Below are positions 1-9,285 of a stretch of 64,000 nt of DNA, one piece after another (positions within the stretch are counted from its first letter, which is position 1; the number at the start of each line of letters is the position of its first letter). The notes under the pieces were generated by a model. It did no database searches. It saw only the letters and a list, made by a program, of their open reading frames with translations, and was not told where the DNA came from. Position numbers and translations under genes: made by a program. The DNA is from Acetobacterium sp. KB-1 (GTDB lineage: Bacteria > Bacillota > Clostridia > Eubacteriales > Eubacteriaceae). The stretch lies in the NCBI RefSeq assembly GCF_003260995.1, contig NZ_CP030040.1, positions 2,035,995 to 2,099,994 on the forward strand, written 5' to 3'.

Positions 1-383
1 TTCCCCATCGCACCGATTAAATAGTCGCGTGCTTCCTCATAGGTATTGTAGGCCACACTATCATTTCCTTCGTCGATGTTCGACGGCCTTTCCAGCCGAA
101 TATAGTCCACATTCATGGCATCACAAGCCCAAATGGCGTTTTCAGAAATTTCCTGAGCATAGGGGTGGGTGGCGTCAATACAGAGATTAATATTGTAAAT
201 GGTAATCGTTTCCCGCAGGGTGCTGGCGTCCAATTGTCCTGAAATCTTGGTCAGAAGGGGGTTTTCAGAGATCTGATCGGTGGCAATATTGGTCAGTGAC
301 GAATAACAGACTTCCTTCCCTTCTTCAAGCAGAAGATTGGTTAATAAGCGGCTGTCGAGGGTTCCTCCCAATACCAGTATCAA
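1..383 (-). CDS. cbiJ: Cobalt-precorrin-6A reductase, 3' end cut by window edge
   Basis: Reduces the macrocycle of (cobalt-)precorrin-6A with NAD(P)H in the cytoplasmic anaerobic cobalamin pathway. The visible N-terminal 127 residues begin with the dinucleotide-binding GGTLDSR motif and contain DATHPYAQEIS, which matches the D-x-T-H-P-F/Y-A signature of the CobK/CbiJ family. The start is inferred as TTG at 383, because GAGAGG lies about 9 nt upstream and the hydrophobic strand plus GGT motif follows at once. It overlaps the cbiH stop codon by 4 nt, so the two are translationally coupled and this is the distal gene seen in the cbiM-led operon. The C-terminal half lies outside the window. Confidence 0.88.
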   Translation of the reverse strand, partial: MILVLGGTLDSRLLTNLLLEEGKEVCYSSLTNIATDQISENPLLTKISGQLDASTLRETITIYNINLCIDATHPYAQEISENAIWACDAMNVDYIRLERPSNIDEGNDSVAYNTYEEARDYLIGAMG

Positions 384-1117
384 AGCTGATAACCTCTCGG
401 GGTAATCATTTTTAGTTGATCCCTAGTCACATAGGTTTTGGAATTACCGATGATAACCATCGAAAACATATCAATATCTGCTTCGTGCATTTTTTTGAGG
501 GTTGTAATCACATAAGACTCGTCCTTACGTTTGGCATTACGAACAATTCCCACTGGGGTTTCCGGAGCTTTATATTCTAGTAAAATTTTCTGGGCACTTT
601 CAATATTGTGGGGACGGCCTTTGCTTTTGGGATTATAGAGACTAATAATAAAATCTCCTTCACCGGCGCAGTGCAAACGTTTTTCAATGACTGCCCAATC
701 AGTGAGCAGGTCGCTAAGACTAATGACGGCGTAGTCATGCATCAGCGGCGCACCGAGGGTTGAAGCGGCCGCATTGGCGGCTGAAATACCGGGAATAATT
801 TCAACTTCCACATCACTATTTTTTGACTCAACGATTTCTAACATAATGCCGGCCATCCCGAAAACACCGGCATCGCCGCTGCTAACCAGGCAGATTTTTT
901 TGCCCTGTTCAGCCAGTTCCAAGGCTTTTTCACAACGGTCAATTTCGCGCCGCATTCCGGAAGAAAGGACTTCCTTGTCGCCAATTAAATCGGCAATAAT
1001 ATCGATGTAGGTTTTGTAGCCGACAATAATATCAGCATCAGCCAGGCTGGCTTTTGCCGCCTCGGTCATATGTTCATACAGTCCGGGACCAATCCCTGTG
1101 ACATAAATTTTGCTCAT
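380..1117 (-). CDS. cbiH: Cobalt-precorrin-3B C17-methyltransferase
   Basis: SAM-dependent methyltransferase that methylates C17 with ring contraction in anaerobic corrin synthesis. The 245-residue protein starts YVTGIGPG, has VSSGDAGVFGMAG (the SAM-binding GD region) and the LYNPKSKGRP segment typical of CbiH/CobJ. An open frame extends 27 codons further upstream, but ATG at 1117 is preceded by AAAGGAG and gives the normal family N-terminus. Length agrees with stand-alone CbiH (about 240 aa). It lies 111 nt after cbiG and overlaps cbiJ, in the middle of a run of corrin-ring genes. Confidence 0.93.
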   Translation of the reverse strand: MSKIYVTGIGPGLYEHMTEAAKASLADADIIVGYKTYIDIIADLIGDKEVLSSGMRREIDRCEKALELAEQGKKICLVSSGDAGVFGMAGIMLEIVESKNSDVEVEIIPGISAANAAASTLGAPLMHDYAVISLSDLLTDWAVIEKRLHCAGEGDFIISLYNPKSKGRPHNIESAQKILLEYKAPETPVGIVRNAKRKDESYVITTLKKMHEADIDMFSMVIIGNSKTYVTRDQLKMITPRGYQL

Positions 1118-1228
1118 CTTTTCTCCTTTTTTTAGCAAGGTTTTTATTACAATAGTGCAGTGCTGCTTTCTTATCCGTTTGTGCGAAACAGACAGCAAAG
1201 CAATTATTGTTTGTAAATTTTCTTATTT

Positions 1229-2284
1229 CTAATTTTCATCCAGCCACACCGATAGAGTGATTCCGCCCAGTTTCTGTTTTTCCCGCAGGCATTTTCCAAA
1301 TCCGGAGGCGACAAAACCACAGGGTTCGGAAACGGCATATAAACCGGTTGTTTTGAAAACGAAATCCGATCCTTCAAAACGGCTTTGGACCATTTGCACC
1401 ATTTCATTGGGGATAATGACTTTTTTAGCCGCGAAAAAGGCACAGGCTTCGATAATTCCCGCTTCTTCGGCTTTTAAGCCGATGGTGGCCAGAGATTTAA
1501 TCCCTTTGACATTAAGATTCAGAGACGCTAAGGTCTCCTGGATCGCCGCGATGATCCGTTCTCCCGGGGTATCCCGACGACAGCCTACGCCCAGCACCAG
1601 TTTTCGGGGAACCAGCTTAACACTGGGAATTGGCAATTCTGCTTTTTTTGTATCCAAAGTCGTAATAATAACGCCCAGATATTTCGTTAGCTCGGTTAAA
1701 TCTGCCACCGTTTCGATGTTCTTAGGCAGGATAACCGCATCCAAATCACAGTTTTCCCGATTAACTAAAGCAATCGGGTCACCATTTAGGATCAAGGCTG
1801 TTACGTCTTTGGCAGCCGTAAAATCATCAATCGCACACTTAATTTTCTGGGCCAACACATCCACAGCCATGGTTCCTTTCACATCGGTGCCAGTGGTAAT
1901 AACCGCCTGGGCCGAAAGGCGTTTAGCCACCAGCCGAGCGGCATCATTGGCACCACCCAAATGACCGGACAGCAGACTAATTACAAACGCCCCCTTGGTA
2001 TCCATCACCAGAATTCCCGGATCAGAGGATTTATGCTTTAGATGGGGGGCTATCGCCCGGACGACAATGCCGGTTGCCATAATGCAACAGATGATCTGAT
2101 ACGCCCCGCTAATGCTGCCCATAAAGGTAGAAATATCCGTGGTGATGATTTTGGTGGTTTCGTTGGCATATTTTTCCTTGGTGTAGATGTGGCATTCGCG
2201 GTCATCCAGATGTTCTGCCAGCCGCTTTGCCAGGGCCACGCCATCTTGTGACAGGGTGACTATGGCCCATTTTTCTGTTTTCAC
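1229..2284 (-). CDS. cbiG: Cobalt-precorrin-5A hydrolase
   Basis: Opens the delta-lactone of cobalt-precorrin-5A and releases acetaldehyde, giving cobalt-precorrin-5B. The 351-residue protein shows the CbiG N-terminal domain (DGVALAKRL, then GIVVRAIAPHLKHKSSDPG), the linker domain with SGHLGGAND, and the C-terminal domain LGVGCRRDTPGERI. A GTG start at 2284 is chosen: AAGGAG lies 12 nt upstream, straddling the end of cbiF, and it gives a sensible N-terminus. An in-frame ATG further upstream would overlap cbiF. Three nucleotides separate it from the cbiF stop. Confidence 0.92.
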   Translation of the reverse strand: MKTEKWAIVTLSQDGVALAKRLAEHLDDRECHIYTKEKYANETTKIITTDISTFMGSISGAYQIICCIMATGIVVRAIAPHLKHKSSDPGILVMDTKGAFVISLLSGHLGGANDAARLVAKRLSAQAVITTGTDVKGTMAVDVLAQKIKCAIDDFTAAKDVTALILNGDPIALVNRENCDLDAVILPKNIETVADLTELTKYLGVIITTLDTKKAELPIPSVKLVPRKLVLGVGCRRDTPGERIIAAIQETLASLNLNVKGIKSLATIGLKAEEAGIIEACAFFAAKKVIIPNEMVQMVQSRFEGSDFVFKTTGLYAVSEPCGFVASGFGKCLREKQKLGGITLSVWLDEN

Positions 2285-2288
2285 GGTT

Positions 2289-3047
2289 TTACAAAACTCC
2301 TTGACGGTATTCATGGGTAAAGCTGGGATCATAAAGCTTGGATAAGCTGTACTGATCGCCCAGGAAATCACCTACTAAAATTTGGGCAGTTTTGGTAATA
2401 TTTTCATCTTTGACTTTCTGAGCAATGGTTTCCAGGGTGCCCATGACAATTTTCTGATCTTCCCAGGTTGCCCGTTGGATAATGGCAATTGGGGTGGTTG
2501 GGGCGTAATGTTTCATGAGTCGTGCCACTACATCATCAATCATTTGGACCGACAGAAAAATACACATGGAAGCCTGATGCGATGCCAGATCTTCCAGCTT
2601 TTCTTTTTCCGGAACGGGGGTTCGACCTTCCAGGCGGGTTAAAATAACCGTTTGGGATACATCCGGCAGGGTAAACTCTTTTTTAAGAGCTGCTGCTGAT
2701 GCGACAAAGGAGCTGACTCCAGGGATCACATCAAAGGGAATTCCGAGTTCGTCAAGTCGGTCCATCTGTTCACGGATAGCGCCATAAATGGAGGGGTCAC
2801 CGGTATGAACCCGGGCAATTTTCTTGCCTTCTTCGGTTCCCCGTTTAATCACGGCGATGACATCATCTAAGGTCATCGATGCGGAATTAAAAATTTCGGC
2901 ATCGGCTTTGTGACCGGCAATAATGGCTTTATTGACTAAAGAACCGGCATAAATAATAATATCTGCTTCATTAACAATTCGTTGACCCTTAACGGTAATC
3001 AGCTCTGGATCTCCTGGGCCTGCACCCACCATATACACTGTATTCAT
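2289..3047 (-). CDS. cbiF: Cobalt-precorrin-4 C11-methyltransferase
   Basis: SAM-dependent methylation of C11 of cobalt-precorrin-4. The 252-residue sequence has the tetrapyrrole methylase signature VGAGPGDPELITVKG near the N-terminus, HTGDPSIYGAIREQ, and VIPGVSSFVASAA, all characteristic of CbiF/CobM. ATG at 3047 follows GGAG by 9 nt; the adjacent upstream TTG is less likely. It sits between cbiK and cbiG. Confidence 0.94.
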   Translation of the reverse strand: MNTVYMVGAGPGDPELITVKGQRIVNEADIIIYAGSLVNKAIIAGHKADAEIFNSASMTLDDVIAVIKRGTEEGKKIARVHTGDPSIYGAIREQMDRLDELGIPFDVIPGVSSFVASAAALKKEFTLPDVSQTVILTRLEGRTPVPEKEKLEDLASHQASMCIFLSVQMIDDVVARLMKHYAPTTPIAIIQRATWEDQKIVMGTLETIAQKVKDENITKTAQILVGDFLGDQYSLSKLYDPSFTHEYRQGVL

Positions 3048-3077
3048 CAAATATTTCTCCTAAACTTTATAATGTCC

Positions 3078-3869
3078 CTACATTTCTGTAACGGGCTGTG
3101 CTTTTTTTAAATGATCTAAAAACATGTTCTGAATGCCGGTGTATTCACCCAAACCTTCGAGGATACACTCCACTTTAAACCGCTCTTCTTCAAGAACCGC
3201 CTTCCAGGAGTCTTCATCATCACTGGCCATGTCATTAATGGCGTGATCACCAGCCACCAGCATAAAGGGCGCCAAATAAATCTTTTTGTATTTCTTCTCC
3301 TGAAGTAATGGCACAATGTTTTCCAGCTCCGGGAAACCTTCTACGGTTCCCACATAAACATCCTCATAGCCCTTCATTTTAAACATATAATCCAGGCACG
3401 GATAGGTTGAATTGGCATGGTGGTCGCTGCCATGGCCCATATAGACCAGGGCTTCGCCTTTTTTGAGTTTGGGCATTTGTTTCATCACGATGTCCACTGT
3501 CTCTTCATAATCTTCCACTGTGGTTAACAGTGGCCGACCCAGGGTCAGAGACTTAAAATCTTTTTCAAAGGCCTTCAGTTCTTTTAGAGTGATATCATAC
3601 TCATGGCCGTTGATGATGTGGGTGGTTTGACACTGCACATGGGTATAACCGGCTGCCTTGAGTTTTTTTAAAACTTCCTGGGGAACATCAACTGCTTCAC
3701 CATCGCGTTTCTTAAGTTTATTAATGATCATCCGGGAGGTAAAGGCGCGATAAAAATCATGGTCCGGGAAAGCCTTTTGTAGATGCTTTTCGGTTGCTGC
3801 AATGGTTTTTTTTCGGGTTTCAGGGTAAGATGTACCAAAACTGATGACCAGTAATGCTTTCTTTTCCAT
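3078..3869 (-). CDS. cbiK: Anaerobic sirohydrochlorin cobaltochelatase
   Basis: Inserts Co2+ into sirohydrochlorin, the committing step towards cobalamin in the oxygen-independent route. At 263 aa it matches Salmonella-type CbiK in length and sequence (SFGTSYPETRKK, AFTSRMIINKL, HIINGHEYD). The metal-binding histidines are visible as H146 in YMGHGSDHH and H209 in VAGDHAINDMASDD. There is no signal peptide, so it is the cytoplasmic biosynthetic form. AGGAG precedes the ATG. A palindromic repeat separates it from hemL upstream. Confidence 0.94.
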   Translation of the reverse strand: MEKKALLVISFGTSYPETRKKTIAATEKHLQKAFPDHDFYRAFTSRMIINKLKKRDGEAVDVPQEVLKKLKAAGYTHVQCQTTHIINGHEYDITLKELKAFEKDFKSLTLGRPLLTTVEDYEETVDIVMKQMPKLKKGEALVYMGHGSDHHANSTYPCLDYMFKMKGYEDVYVGTVEGFPELENIVPLLQEKKYKKIYLAPFMLVAGDHAINDMASDDEDSWKAVLEEERFKVECILEGLGEYTGIQNMFLDHLKKAQPVTEM

Positions 3870-3980
3870 TAAGTGATTCTCCTATTTTATGTTATTTGTT
3901 ATTATAGAACTTGGGGTAGCTTTGCTGACGATCCTAAATACTAAACTGTTTTCGTACCGGCAAGGTTTGTCAAATGTTAC

Positions 3981-4079
3981 CGTGCCGACCAATTGTTAAT
4001 CTGTTGTTCGCCGCGGAATCGGACAGCAATGCCGTGTCCGCTCCGATGCGTACAACATGATGTAACAATTGTCGGTACT
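3981..4079. repeat. Palindromic interspersed element, copy 1
   Basis: Left arm GTGCCGACCAATTGTTAATC and right arm TAACAATTGTCGGTAC are near-perfect inverted complements. A second inner stem is built from CGGACAGC and GCCGTGTCCG. Related copies occur near 5540, 6728 and 12734. It lies in the cbiK-hemL gap and would fold into a long hairpin in the operon mRNA. A degenerate extra arm may precede it near 3953. Confidence 0.8.
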
Positions 4080-4193
4080 ACATCATTTTTATCAACAGCT
4101 TTAGGCTGGATCAATTATGTCTATTTCTAGGCGCCTAAAAAAACAAAGTATTTGGTCTAACAGCAAAGCTTATTAATGCTTGCATTTTTTTAC

Positions 4194-5480
4194 TTATATT
4201 TTTTTTAATGCCTGATAATGGTCAGCGATGGTTTTTTCGAGGTCCGCTTTGGTGTGGGCGGAGGAGAGGAAAATGCCTTCGAATTGGGCTGGCGGCATCA
4301 GGTTACCGGCATTAAGCATCGCTTTGAAATATTTGGTATAGGCTTTGGTATCCGAGGTCATCACGGCAGCGTAGCCATCGATGGGCACATCGGTAAAGAA
4401 GCAGCAGGTCATGCCTTTGAAACGGACCATCTGGGCTTTGACCCCGGTTTTTTTAATGTTGGCCTTAAAGCCGGCTTCTAACAGCTTGGCGTTTTCTTCC
4501 ATTTCGGTATAAACTTCGGGATGATCCCGCAGATAAGTCAGGGTGTTGAGTCCCATTTTCATGGCAATCGGATTCCCGGACAGGGTTCCGGCCTGATAAA
4601 CGCCGCCTAGAGGGGCCACGGTTGCCATGATATCCCGACGTCCGCCATAAGCGCCGACGGGCATTCCGCCGCCGATGATCTTCCCTAAGGTGGTCATATC
4701 CGGTTTAATCTCCAGGACTTCCTGGGCCCCACCGTAAGCCAAACGGAATCCGGTGATGACTTCATCAAAAATCAGCACCGTTTCTTCGGCTGTGGTAATT
4801 TCTCGCAGACCTTTCATAAAATCCAGATCGGGTGGTACAACGCCCATGTTCCCAGCCACCGGTTCGACGATGACAGCGGCAATTTCGCCAGGGTTTTCGG
4901 CAAAGAGCGCTTTGACACTGTTAATGTCGTTATAGGTTGCTACTAAGGTGTCCTTGGCCGTTCCCGGGGTCACCCCTGAGCTGGTCGGGACTCCAAAGGT
5001 CAGCGTGCCGGACCCGGATTTAACCAGCAGTCCATCAGCATGACCGTGGTAACAGCCTTCAAATTTAATGATCTTATCTCGTCCGGTATAGCCTCTGGCG
5101 ACCCGCAGGGCACTCATCGTGGCTTCGGTTCCGGAACTGACCATCCGCACCATTTCCATAGACGGATAGGCTTCGGTGATCAACTTAGCCACTTCAACCT
5201 CGATGGCGGTTGGGGCCCCAAAACTGGTGCCTTTCTCCAGTGCTTCCTGAATCCCTTCAAAGTAAACCGGTGAGGCGTGACCTAAAATCAGTGGCCCCCA
5301 GGAACAGATATAGTCGGTGTACGCGTTACCGTCGACATCATAAATCTTGGCACCTTTGCCATGGTCAATAAAAACCGGTGGCATGTCCACCGATTTAAAC
5401 GCCCGCACCGGACTATTGACGCCGCCGGGAATATATTTTTCTGCTTCAATAAATAATTGTTCTGATTTTTCTCGATTCAT
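4194..5480 (-). CDS. hemL: Glutamate-1-semialdehyde 2,1-aminomutase
   Basis: PLP enzyme that converts glutamate-1-semialdehyde to 5-aminolevulinate, second step of the C5 pathway. The 428-residue protein has the family hallmarks NSPVRAFKSV, SGTEATMSALRVARG, EGCYHGHADG, FDEVITGFR and the Schiff-base lysine K267 in TTLGKIIGGGMPVG. GGAG precedes the ATG. It sits between hemB and cbiK in the riboswitch-led operon, so ALA supply here appears tied to corrinoid need. Palindromic elements flank it on both sides. Confidence 0.97.
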   Translation of the reverse strand: MNREKSEQLFIEAEKYIPGGVNSPVRAFKSVDMPPVFIDHGKGAKIYDVDGNAYTDYICSWGPLILGHASPVYFEGIQEALEKGTSFGAPTAIEVEVAKLITEAYPSMEMVRMVSSGTEATMSALRVARGYTGRDKIIKFEGCYHGHADGLLVKSGSGTLTFGVPTSSGVTPGTAKDTLVATYNDINSVKALFAENPGEIAAVIVEPVAGNMGVVPPDLDFMKGLREITTAEETVLIFDEVITGFRLAYGGAQEVLEIKPDMTTLGKIIGGGMPVGAYGGRRDIMATVAPLGGVYQAGTLSGNPIAMKMGLNTLTYLRDHPEVYTEMEENAKLLEAGFKANIKKTGVKAQMVRFKGMTCCFFTDVPIDGYAAVMTSDTKAYTKYFKAMLNAGNLMPPAQFEGIFLSSAHTKADLEKTIADHYQALKKI

Positions 5481-5539
5481 AATATCTCCAATAATAATTA
5501 TTTCACTATCATGTAAAACTCAGGTGTTCGCTCCCTACC

Positions 5540-5673
5540 GTACCGACCAATTGTTAATCTGTTGTATGCGCGCAATTCGTACAGTTGCTAATTCACTAAT
5601 CGTCGAGTAATCAGTCGCTGGCTCGCAACTGTTCGCCTTGAGGCATACAACATGATGTAACAATTGTCGGTAC
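5540..5673. repeat. Palindromic interspersed element, copy 2 (longest)
   Basis: Arms GTACCGACCAATTGTTAATC and TAACAATTGTCGGTAC as in the other copies. The centre differs: a longer stem pairing around CAGTTGC and GCAACTG replaces the CGGACAGGC inner stem. It fills the hemL-hemB gap. Confidence 0.82.
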
Positions 5674-5720
5674 TGCGTTTGTCTTAAACAATAGATTCAT
5701 GACTTATAAATGATTTGCTG

Positions 5721-6686
5721 TTATTGATAATCCTTCAGCATGGCCTGCAGTTCTTTGGCAAAATAAGTGATGATGATATCGGCTCCGGCCCGTTTGATAC
5801 TAAGCAGGCTTTCAAAGATCGCCCGACGATCCATCAGATCGGCATCGACAGCATTTTTAATCATCGCATATTCGCCGCTGACCTGATAGGCGGCCATCGG
5901 TAAATAGGAAAGTTCCTTGCTCTGGACGATAACATCCAGATAAGGCATGGCTGGTTTAACCATCACAATATCGGCACCTTCAGCGATATCCAGAACCATT
6001 TCCTTTAAGGCTTCCCGGGAATTGGCCGGGTCCATCTGATAGCTGCGACGGTCGCCAAAGGCTGGTGCTGAGTTTGCGGCATCCCGGAAGGGGCCGTAAA
6101 AACTGGAAGCAAATTTAGCCGAGTAGGCCATAATCGGAATCGACTCATAACCGGCTAGATTCAGGGTTTCTCGCATATGGTCAATGCGACCATCCATCAT
6201 ATCCGAAGGAGCGACCATATCGGCTCCAGCGCGGACATGACTGAGCGCCGTTCTGCTTAAGGTCTCTAAGGTCTGGGCTCGTCGGATCTCACCGTTTTCT
6301 TCAAAGAAACAGCAATGGCCATCACTTTTATATTCACACAAACAGACATCGGTGATCACATACATTTTTGGATCAACCTTTTTGATCACCCGAATGGCTT
6401 CCTGAACCAAACCATCATCCACAAAGGCGGGAGTGGCTTCGTTATCCTTTTCATCGGGAACCCCAAACAAAATGACATAACGGATGCCCAGTTCTTTTAG
6501 CGCCAGGGTTTCGGCCTCCAGCATATCCAAAGACAGATGGTACTGATCTTTCATGGAGCCGATTTCTTTGCGCACGCCAGTTCCGTCGACGATAAACAGT
6601 GGATAAACCACATCATTCATGGACAGCTGGGTTTCTCTGATTAAATTCCTGACCGCTGTATTTTTTCGTAATCGTGTTGGCAACAT
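5721..6686 (-). CDS. hemB: Porphobilinogen synthase (ALA dehydratase)
   Basis: Condenses two 5-aminolevulinate molecules to porphobilinogen. The 321-residue protein carries a zinc-type cysteine cluster, C115, C117 and C125 in DVCLCEYKSDGHC, and the two active-site lysines K191 (YSAKFASSFYGPF) and K244 (MVKPAMPYL). AGGAGG precedes the ATG. Palindromic repeats separate it from hemL and from the hemC fusion, so the hem genes are spaced more widely than the overlapping cbi genes. Confidence 0.97.
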   Translation of the reverse strand: MLPTRLRKNTAVRNLIRETQLSMNDVVYPLFIVDGTGVRKEIGSMKDQYHLSLDMLEAETLALKELGIRYVILFGVPDEKDNEATPAFVDDGLVQEAIRVIKKVDPKMYVITDVCLCEYKSDGHCCFFEENGEIRRAQTLETLSRTALSHVRAGADMVAPSDMMDGRIDHMRETLNLAGYESIPIMAYSAKFASSFYGPFRDAANSAPAFGDRRSYQMDPANSREALKEMVLDIAEGADIVMVKPAMPYLDVIVQSKELSYLPMAAYQVSGEYAMIKNAVDADLMDRRAIFESLLSIKRAGADIIITYFAKELQAMLKDYQ

Positions 6687-6727
6687 CTTGCTGACCTCCT
6701 ATTTACTTCTAGTTATTTGCATGTCCC

Positions 6728-6825
6728 GTACCGACCAATTGTTAATCTGTTGTCTGCTGCAAGCTCGGACAGGCTCTGCCGTGTCCGCCTTGATGCAGAC
6801 AACATGATATAACAATTGTCGGTAC
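6728..6825. repeat. Palindromic interspersed element, copy 3 (compact form)
   Basis: This is the cleanest copy, about 98 bp. Outer arms GTACCGACCAATTGTTAATC and TAACAATTGTCGGTAC pair, then TGTTGTCTGC pairs with GCAGACAACA, then CGGACAGGC with GCCGTGTCCG, making one long hairpin. It lies in the hemB to hemC-fusion gap. Confidence 0.85.
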
Positions 6826-6849
6826 TACCTCGGCTTTTTTACTCAAATC

Positions 6850-9267
6850 TTATTTCTGAGCATCCTTCAAAATCGCATCCAGCATTCCCTGGATGGTATA
6901 TGTTTCGGCTTCGATGTCCACAGCGATGCCCAGTTCCAGGCATTTCTTTGAGGTTTGGGGGCCGATTGACACCGCTTTTGCCGAGTTGATCGCGTTGATG
7001 TGCGCGGCGCCGATTTTTTCGACAAAAAACTCGGCGGTAGTGGAACTGGTAAAGGTAATATAATCAATTTCTTTGTTCTTTAACATTTCCAGTGGATCAA
7101 CAGTGGCGTGATCTTCGCGGATGGTTTCGTAGCTTTTCACCTCGTCGACCGGACAGATTTTAGCTAGTTCTTCAACCACATAGATCCGAGCATTTTGGGA
7201 ACGGGGAATCAGCACCCGGCTGTCTTTATTAAGCAACGGCGCCAACCCGCTAACTAATTCTTCGCCGACATATTTATCCGGCACAAAATCGGCCTGGAGG
7301 CCCCGGGCTAAGAGGGCCTTTTTAGTTCCTTCACCAATGGCGGTGATATGCAGATTGGCAAAGGCGCGGGCGTCTTTGCCACAGCGGGCCAGGGAGTCAA
7401 AAAAGATTTCCACGCCGTTGATGCTGGTAAAAATAATGTGACTGTAGTCCTTAAGGCACTTTACCTTTTCATCACAGGCCGCTTCGTTGATGGGGACAAT
7501 TTTGATGGTTGGAAATTCAATCGCATTACCACCCAACTCAGTGATTTTTTCAACCATCTGGGAACTTTGTTCCCGGGACCTTGTGACGATAATGTTTTTT
7601 CCAAACAATGGTTTTTGATCAAAGAACCGCAGTTTTTGCCTTTTATTGACGACTTCCCCGACCACAATCAGGCTGGGGGCGGTGATTTTTGCTGCCGTTG
7701 CAATGTCGTAGATGGTGGTCAGGTTTCCGGTTACGACCCGCTGATAGGGGGTCGATGCCCGATGAACCACAGCCACCGGCATTTCGGGATTCATGCCATT
7801 TTTAACCAGTTCGTCACAAATCTTTTCCAGATTCTTGACGCCCATCAAAAAGACGATGGTGCCTTTTAACTTACCGAGCACCGGCCAATCCAGATCCGAT
7901 GAGCCATCATAGGCGTTGGATTTTAAATGTCCGGTGATGACATGAAACGAAGACACGCAGTCCCGGTGGGTAATCGGAATCCCGGCATAAGCCAGTCCAC
8001 CGATAACCGAGGTAATCCCGGGAATCACTTCAAACGGGACGCCAGCATCATAGAGGTCTTCCCCTTCTTCGCCGCCACGGCCAAAGACATAAGGATCTCC
8101 GCCTTTTAAGCGCAATACCAGTTTGCCTTCTAAGCCTTTTTGGACAAGTAAGGCATTGATATCTTCCTGGCGCATGGCATGATTGCCAGCTCGTTTGCCG
8201 ACATAAACAATTTCGGCATCTGCTCGGGCATCATTTAAAAAGCTTTCATTGACCAGGGCATCATAAACCACCACATCGGCTTTGGTTAAAATAGCCTTGG
8301 CTTTAACGGTTAAGAGACCAGGATCTCCGCATCCGCCACCAGCCAGATAAACCTTCCCAACTTTTTTATGCACTGCGGTATAACATGCTGCTGCTAATTG
8401 TTTTCCCAACTTTTCTGCCTCCTCGGGTGTGCCTTCAATCGACTTTGTGACCACATGGCTACCATCTTCCAAACCATAAAGTCCATAAAGCACAATGGTG
8501 TCTGCTTTTATTTCACAAAATGCACCAACCGGAATATGACAGCTGCCGTTTAAGGCCTTTAAAAAACTGCGTTCGGCACTCATCTGAATGATCGTGTTGT
8601 GATCACTAATGGCAGCCATCAATTCTTTGACCGTCTCATTATCTTCCCGGACTTCGACTGCCAGAATTCCCTGAGCCGGTGCCGGAATAAAGGTGTTCTC
8701 CGGCAAGGCTACCGTCTGATAGGTGCTATCATTAAGCCGACCAATCCGCTTGAGACCAGCCGCGGCCAGAATAATACCATCTAACTGCTGTTCCTGCATT
8801 TTGCGAATCCGGGTATCGATATTTCCGCGAATGCCAACGATTTCTACATCCGGCCGCAGTTTTTGTAGTTGACTGATCCGGCGTTTGCTTCCGGTTGCTA
8901 CGACCGCACCCTTTGGCAACTCATCCAGTGAAGAAATCTGATGGGGCGTCAGCAGGACATCCCGGGGATCTTCCCGAACGGTTGGAACCGTCAAAGCTAA
9001 GCCATCGGGCAGTTTTGAGGGCATATCCTTCATGCTGTGAATGGCCATATGGATGTCGCCGGATAGCAGCGCATCTTCTAACTCCTTGGTAAACAATCCC
9101 TTATCACCGATTTTATCAAGCGGTTTATCCTGAACCAGATCGCCTTTTGTTTTAATGATCACCATCTCGAAGTTTATTTGCGGATGGGCTTTGGCCAGGA
9201 CATCAATCAGCCACTGGCTTTGGGTTCGGGCCAGAGTACTGCCTCTTGTTCCAACTTTTATATTCAT
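6850..9267 (-). CDS. hemC-cobA-hemD: Trifunctional HemC-CobA-HemD fusion (PBG deaminase, uroporphyrinogen-III C-methyltransferase, uroporphyrinogen-III synthase)
   Basis: One 805-residue chain covers porphobilinogen to precorrin-2. Residues 1-300 are hydroxymethylbilane synthase (VGTRGSTLARTQSQ, dipyrromethane-cofactor cysteine C243 in LNGSCHIPVG). Residues 303-555 are SUMT/CobA (LRLKGGDPYVFGRGGEE, HRDCVSSFHVITGH). Residues 557-805 are a HemD-like synthase (NIIVTRSREQSSQ, FTSINGVEIFF, TFTSSTTAEFF). ATG at 9267 follows GGAG and gives the normal HemC start. The SUMT N-terminal loop reads AGGGCGDPGLLT instead of the usual AGPGDPELLT, keeping G-x-G-x-G-D-P. No internal stop was found. CobA-HemD fusions are well known; the triple form is less common. 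Confidence 0.93.
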   Translation of the reverse strand: MNIKVGTRGSTLARTQSQWLIDVLAKAHPQINFEMVIIKTKGDLVQDKPLDKIGDKGLFTKELEDALLSGDIHMAIHSMKDMPSKLPDGLALTVPTVREDPRDVLLTPHQISSLDELPKGAVVATGSKRRISQLQKLRPDVEIVGIRGNIDTRIRKMQEQQLDGIILAAAGLKRIGRLNDSTYQTVALPENTFIPAPAQGILAVEVREDNETVKELMAAISDHNTIIQMSAERSFLKALNGSCHIPVGAFCEIKADTIVLYGLYGLEDGSHVVTKSIEGTPEEAEKLGKQLAAACYTAVHKKVGKVYLAGGGCGDPGLLTVKAKAILTKADVVVYDALVNESFLNDARADAEIVYVGKRAGNHAMRQEDINALLVQKGLEGKLVLRLKGGDPYVFGRGGEEGEDLYDAGVPFEVIPGITSVIGGLAYAGIPITHRDCVSSFHVITGHLKSNAYDGSSDLDWPVLGKLKGTIVFLMGVKNLEKICDELVKNGMNPEMPVAVVHRASTPYQRVVTGNLTTIYDIATAAKITAPSLIVVGEVVNKRQKLRFFDQKPLFGKNIIVTRSREQSSQMVEKITELGGNAIEFPTIKIVPINEAACDEKVKCLKDYSHIIFTSINGVEIFFDSLARCGKDARAFANLHITAIGEGTKKALLARGLQADFVPDKYVGEELVSGLAPLLNKDSRVLIPRSQNARIYVVEELAKICPVDEVKSYETIREDHATVDPLEMLKNKEIDYITFTSSTTAEFFVEKIGAAHINAINSAKAVSIGPQTSKKCLELGIAVDIEAETYTIQGMLDAILKDAQK

Positions 9268-9285
9268 TTCTCTTATCTCCAATTG

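Noticed and set aside
3953-3980. Extra arm of the palindromic element next to copy 1
   Set aside because: Only about ten bases agree (CGTACCGGCA), with no partner arm, so it is not counted as a separate copy.
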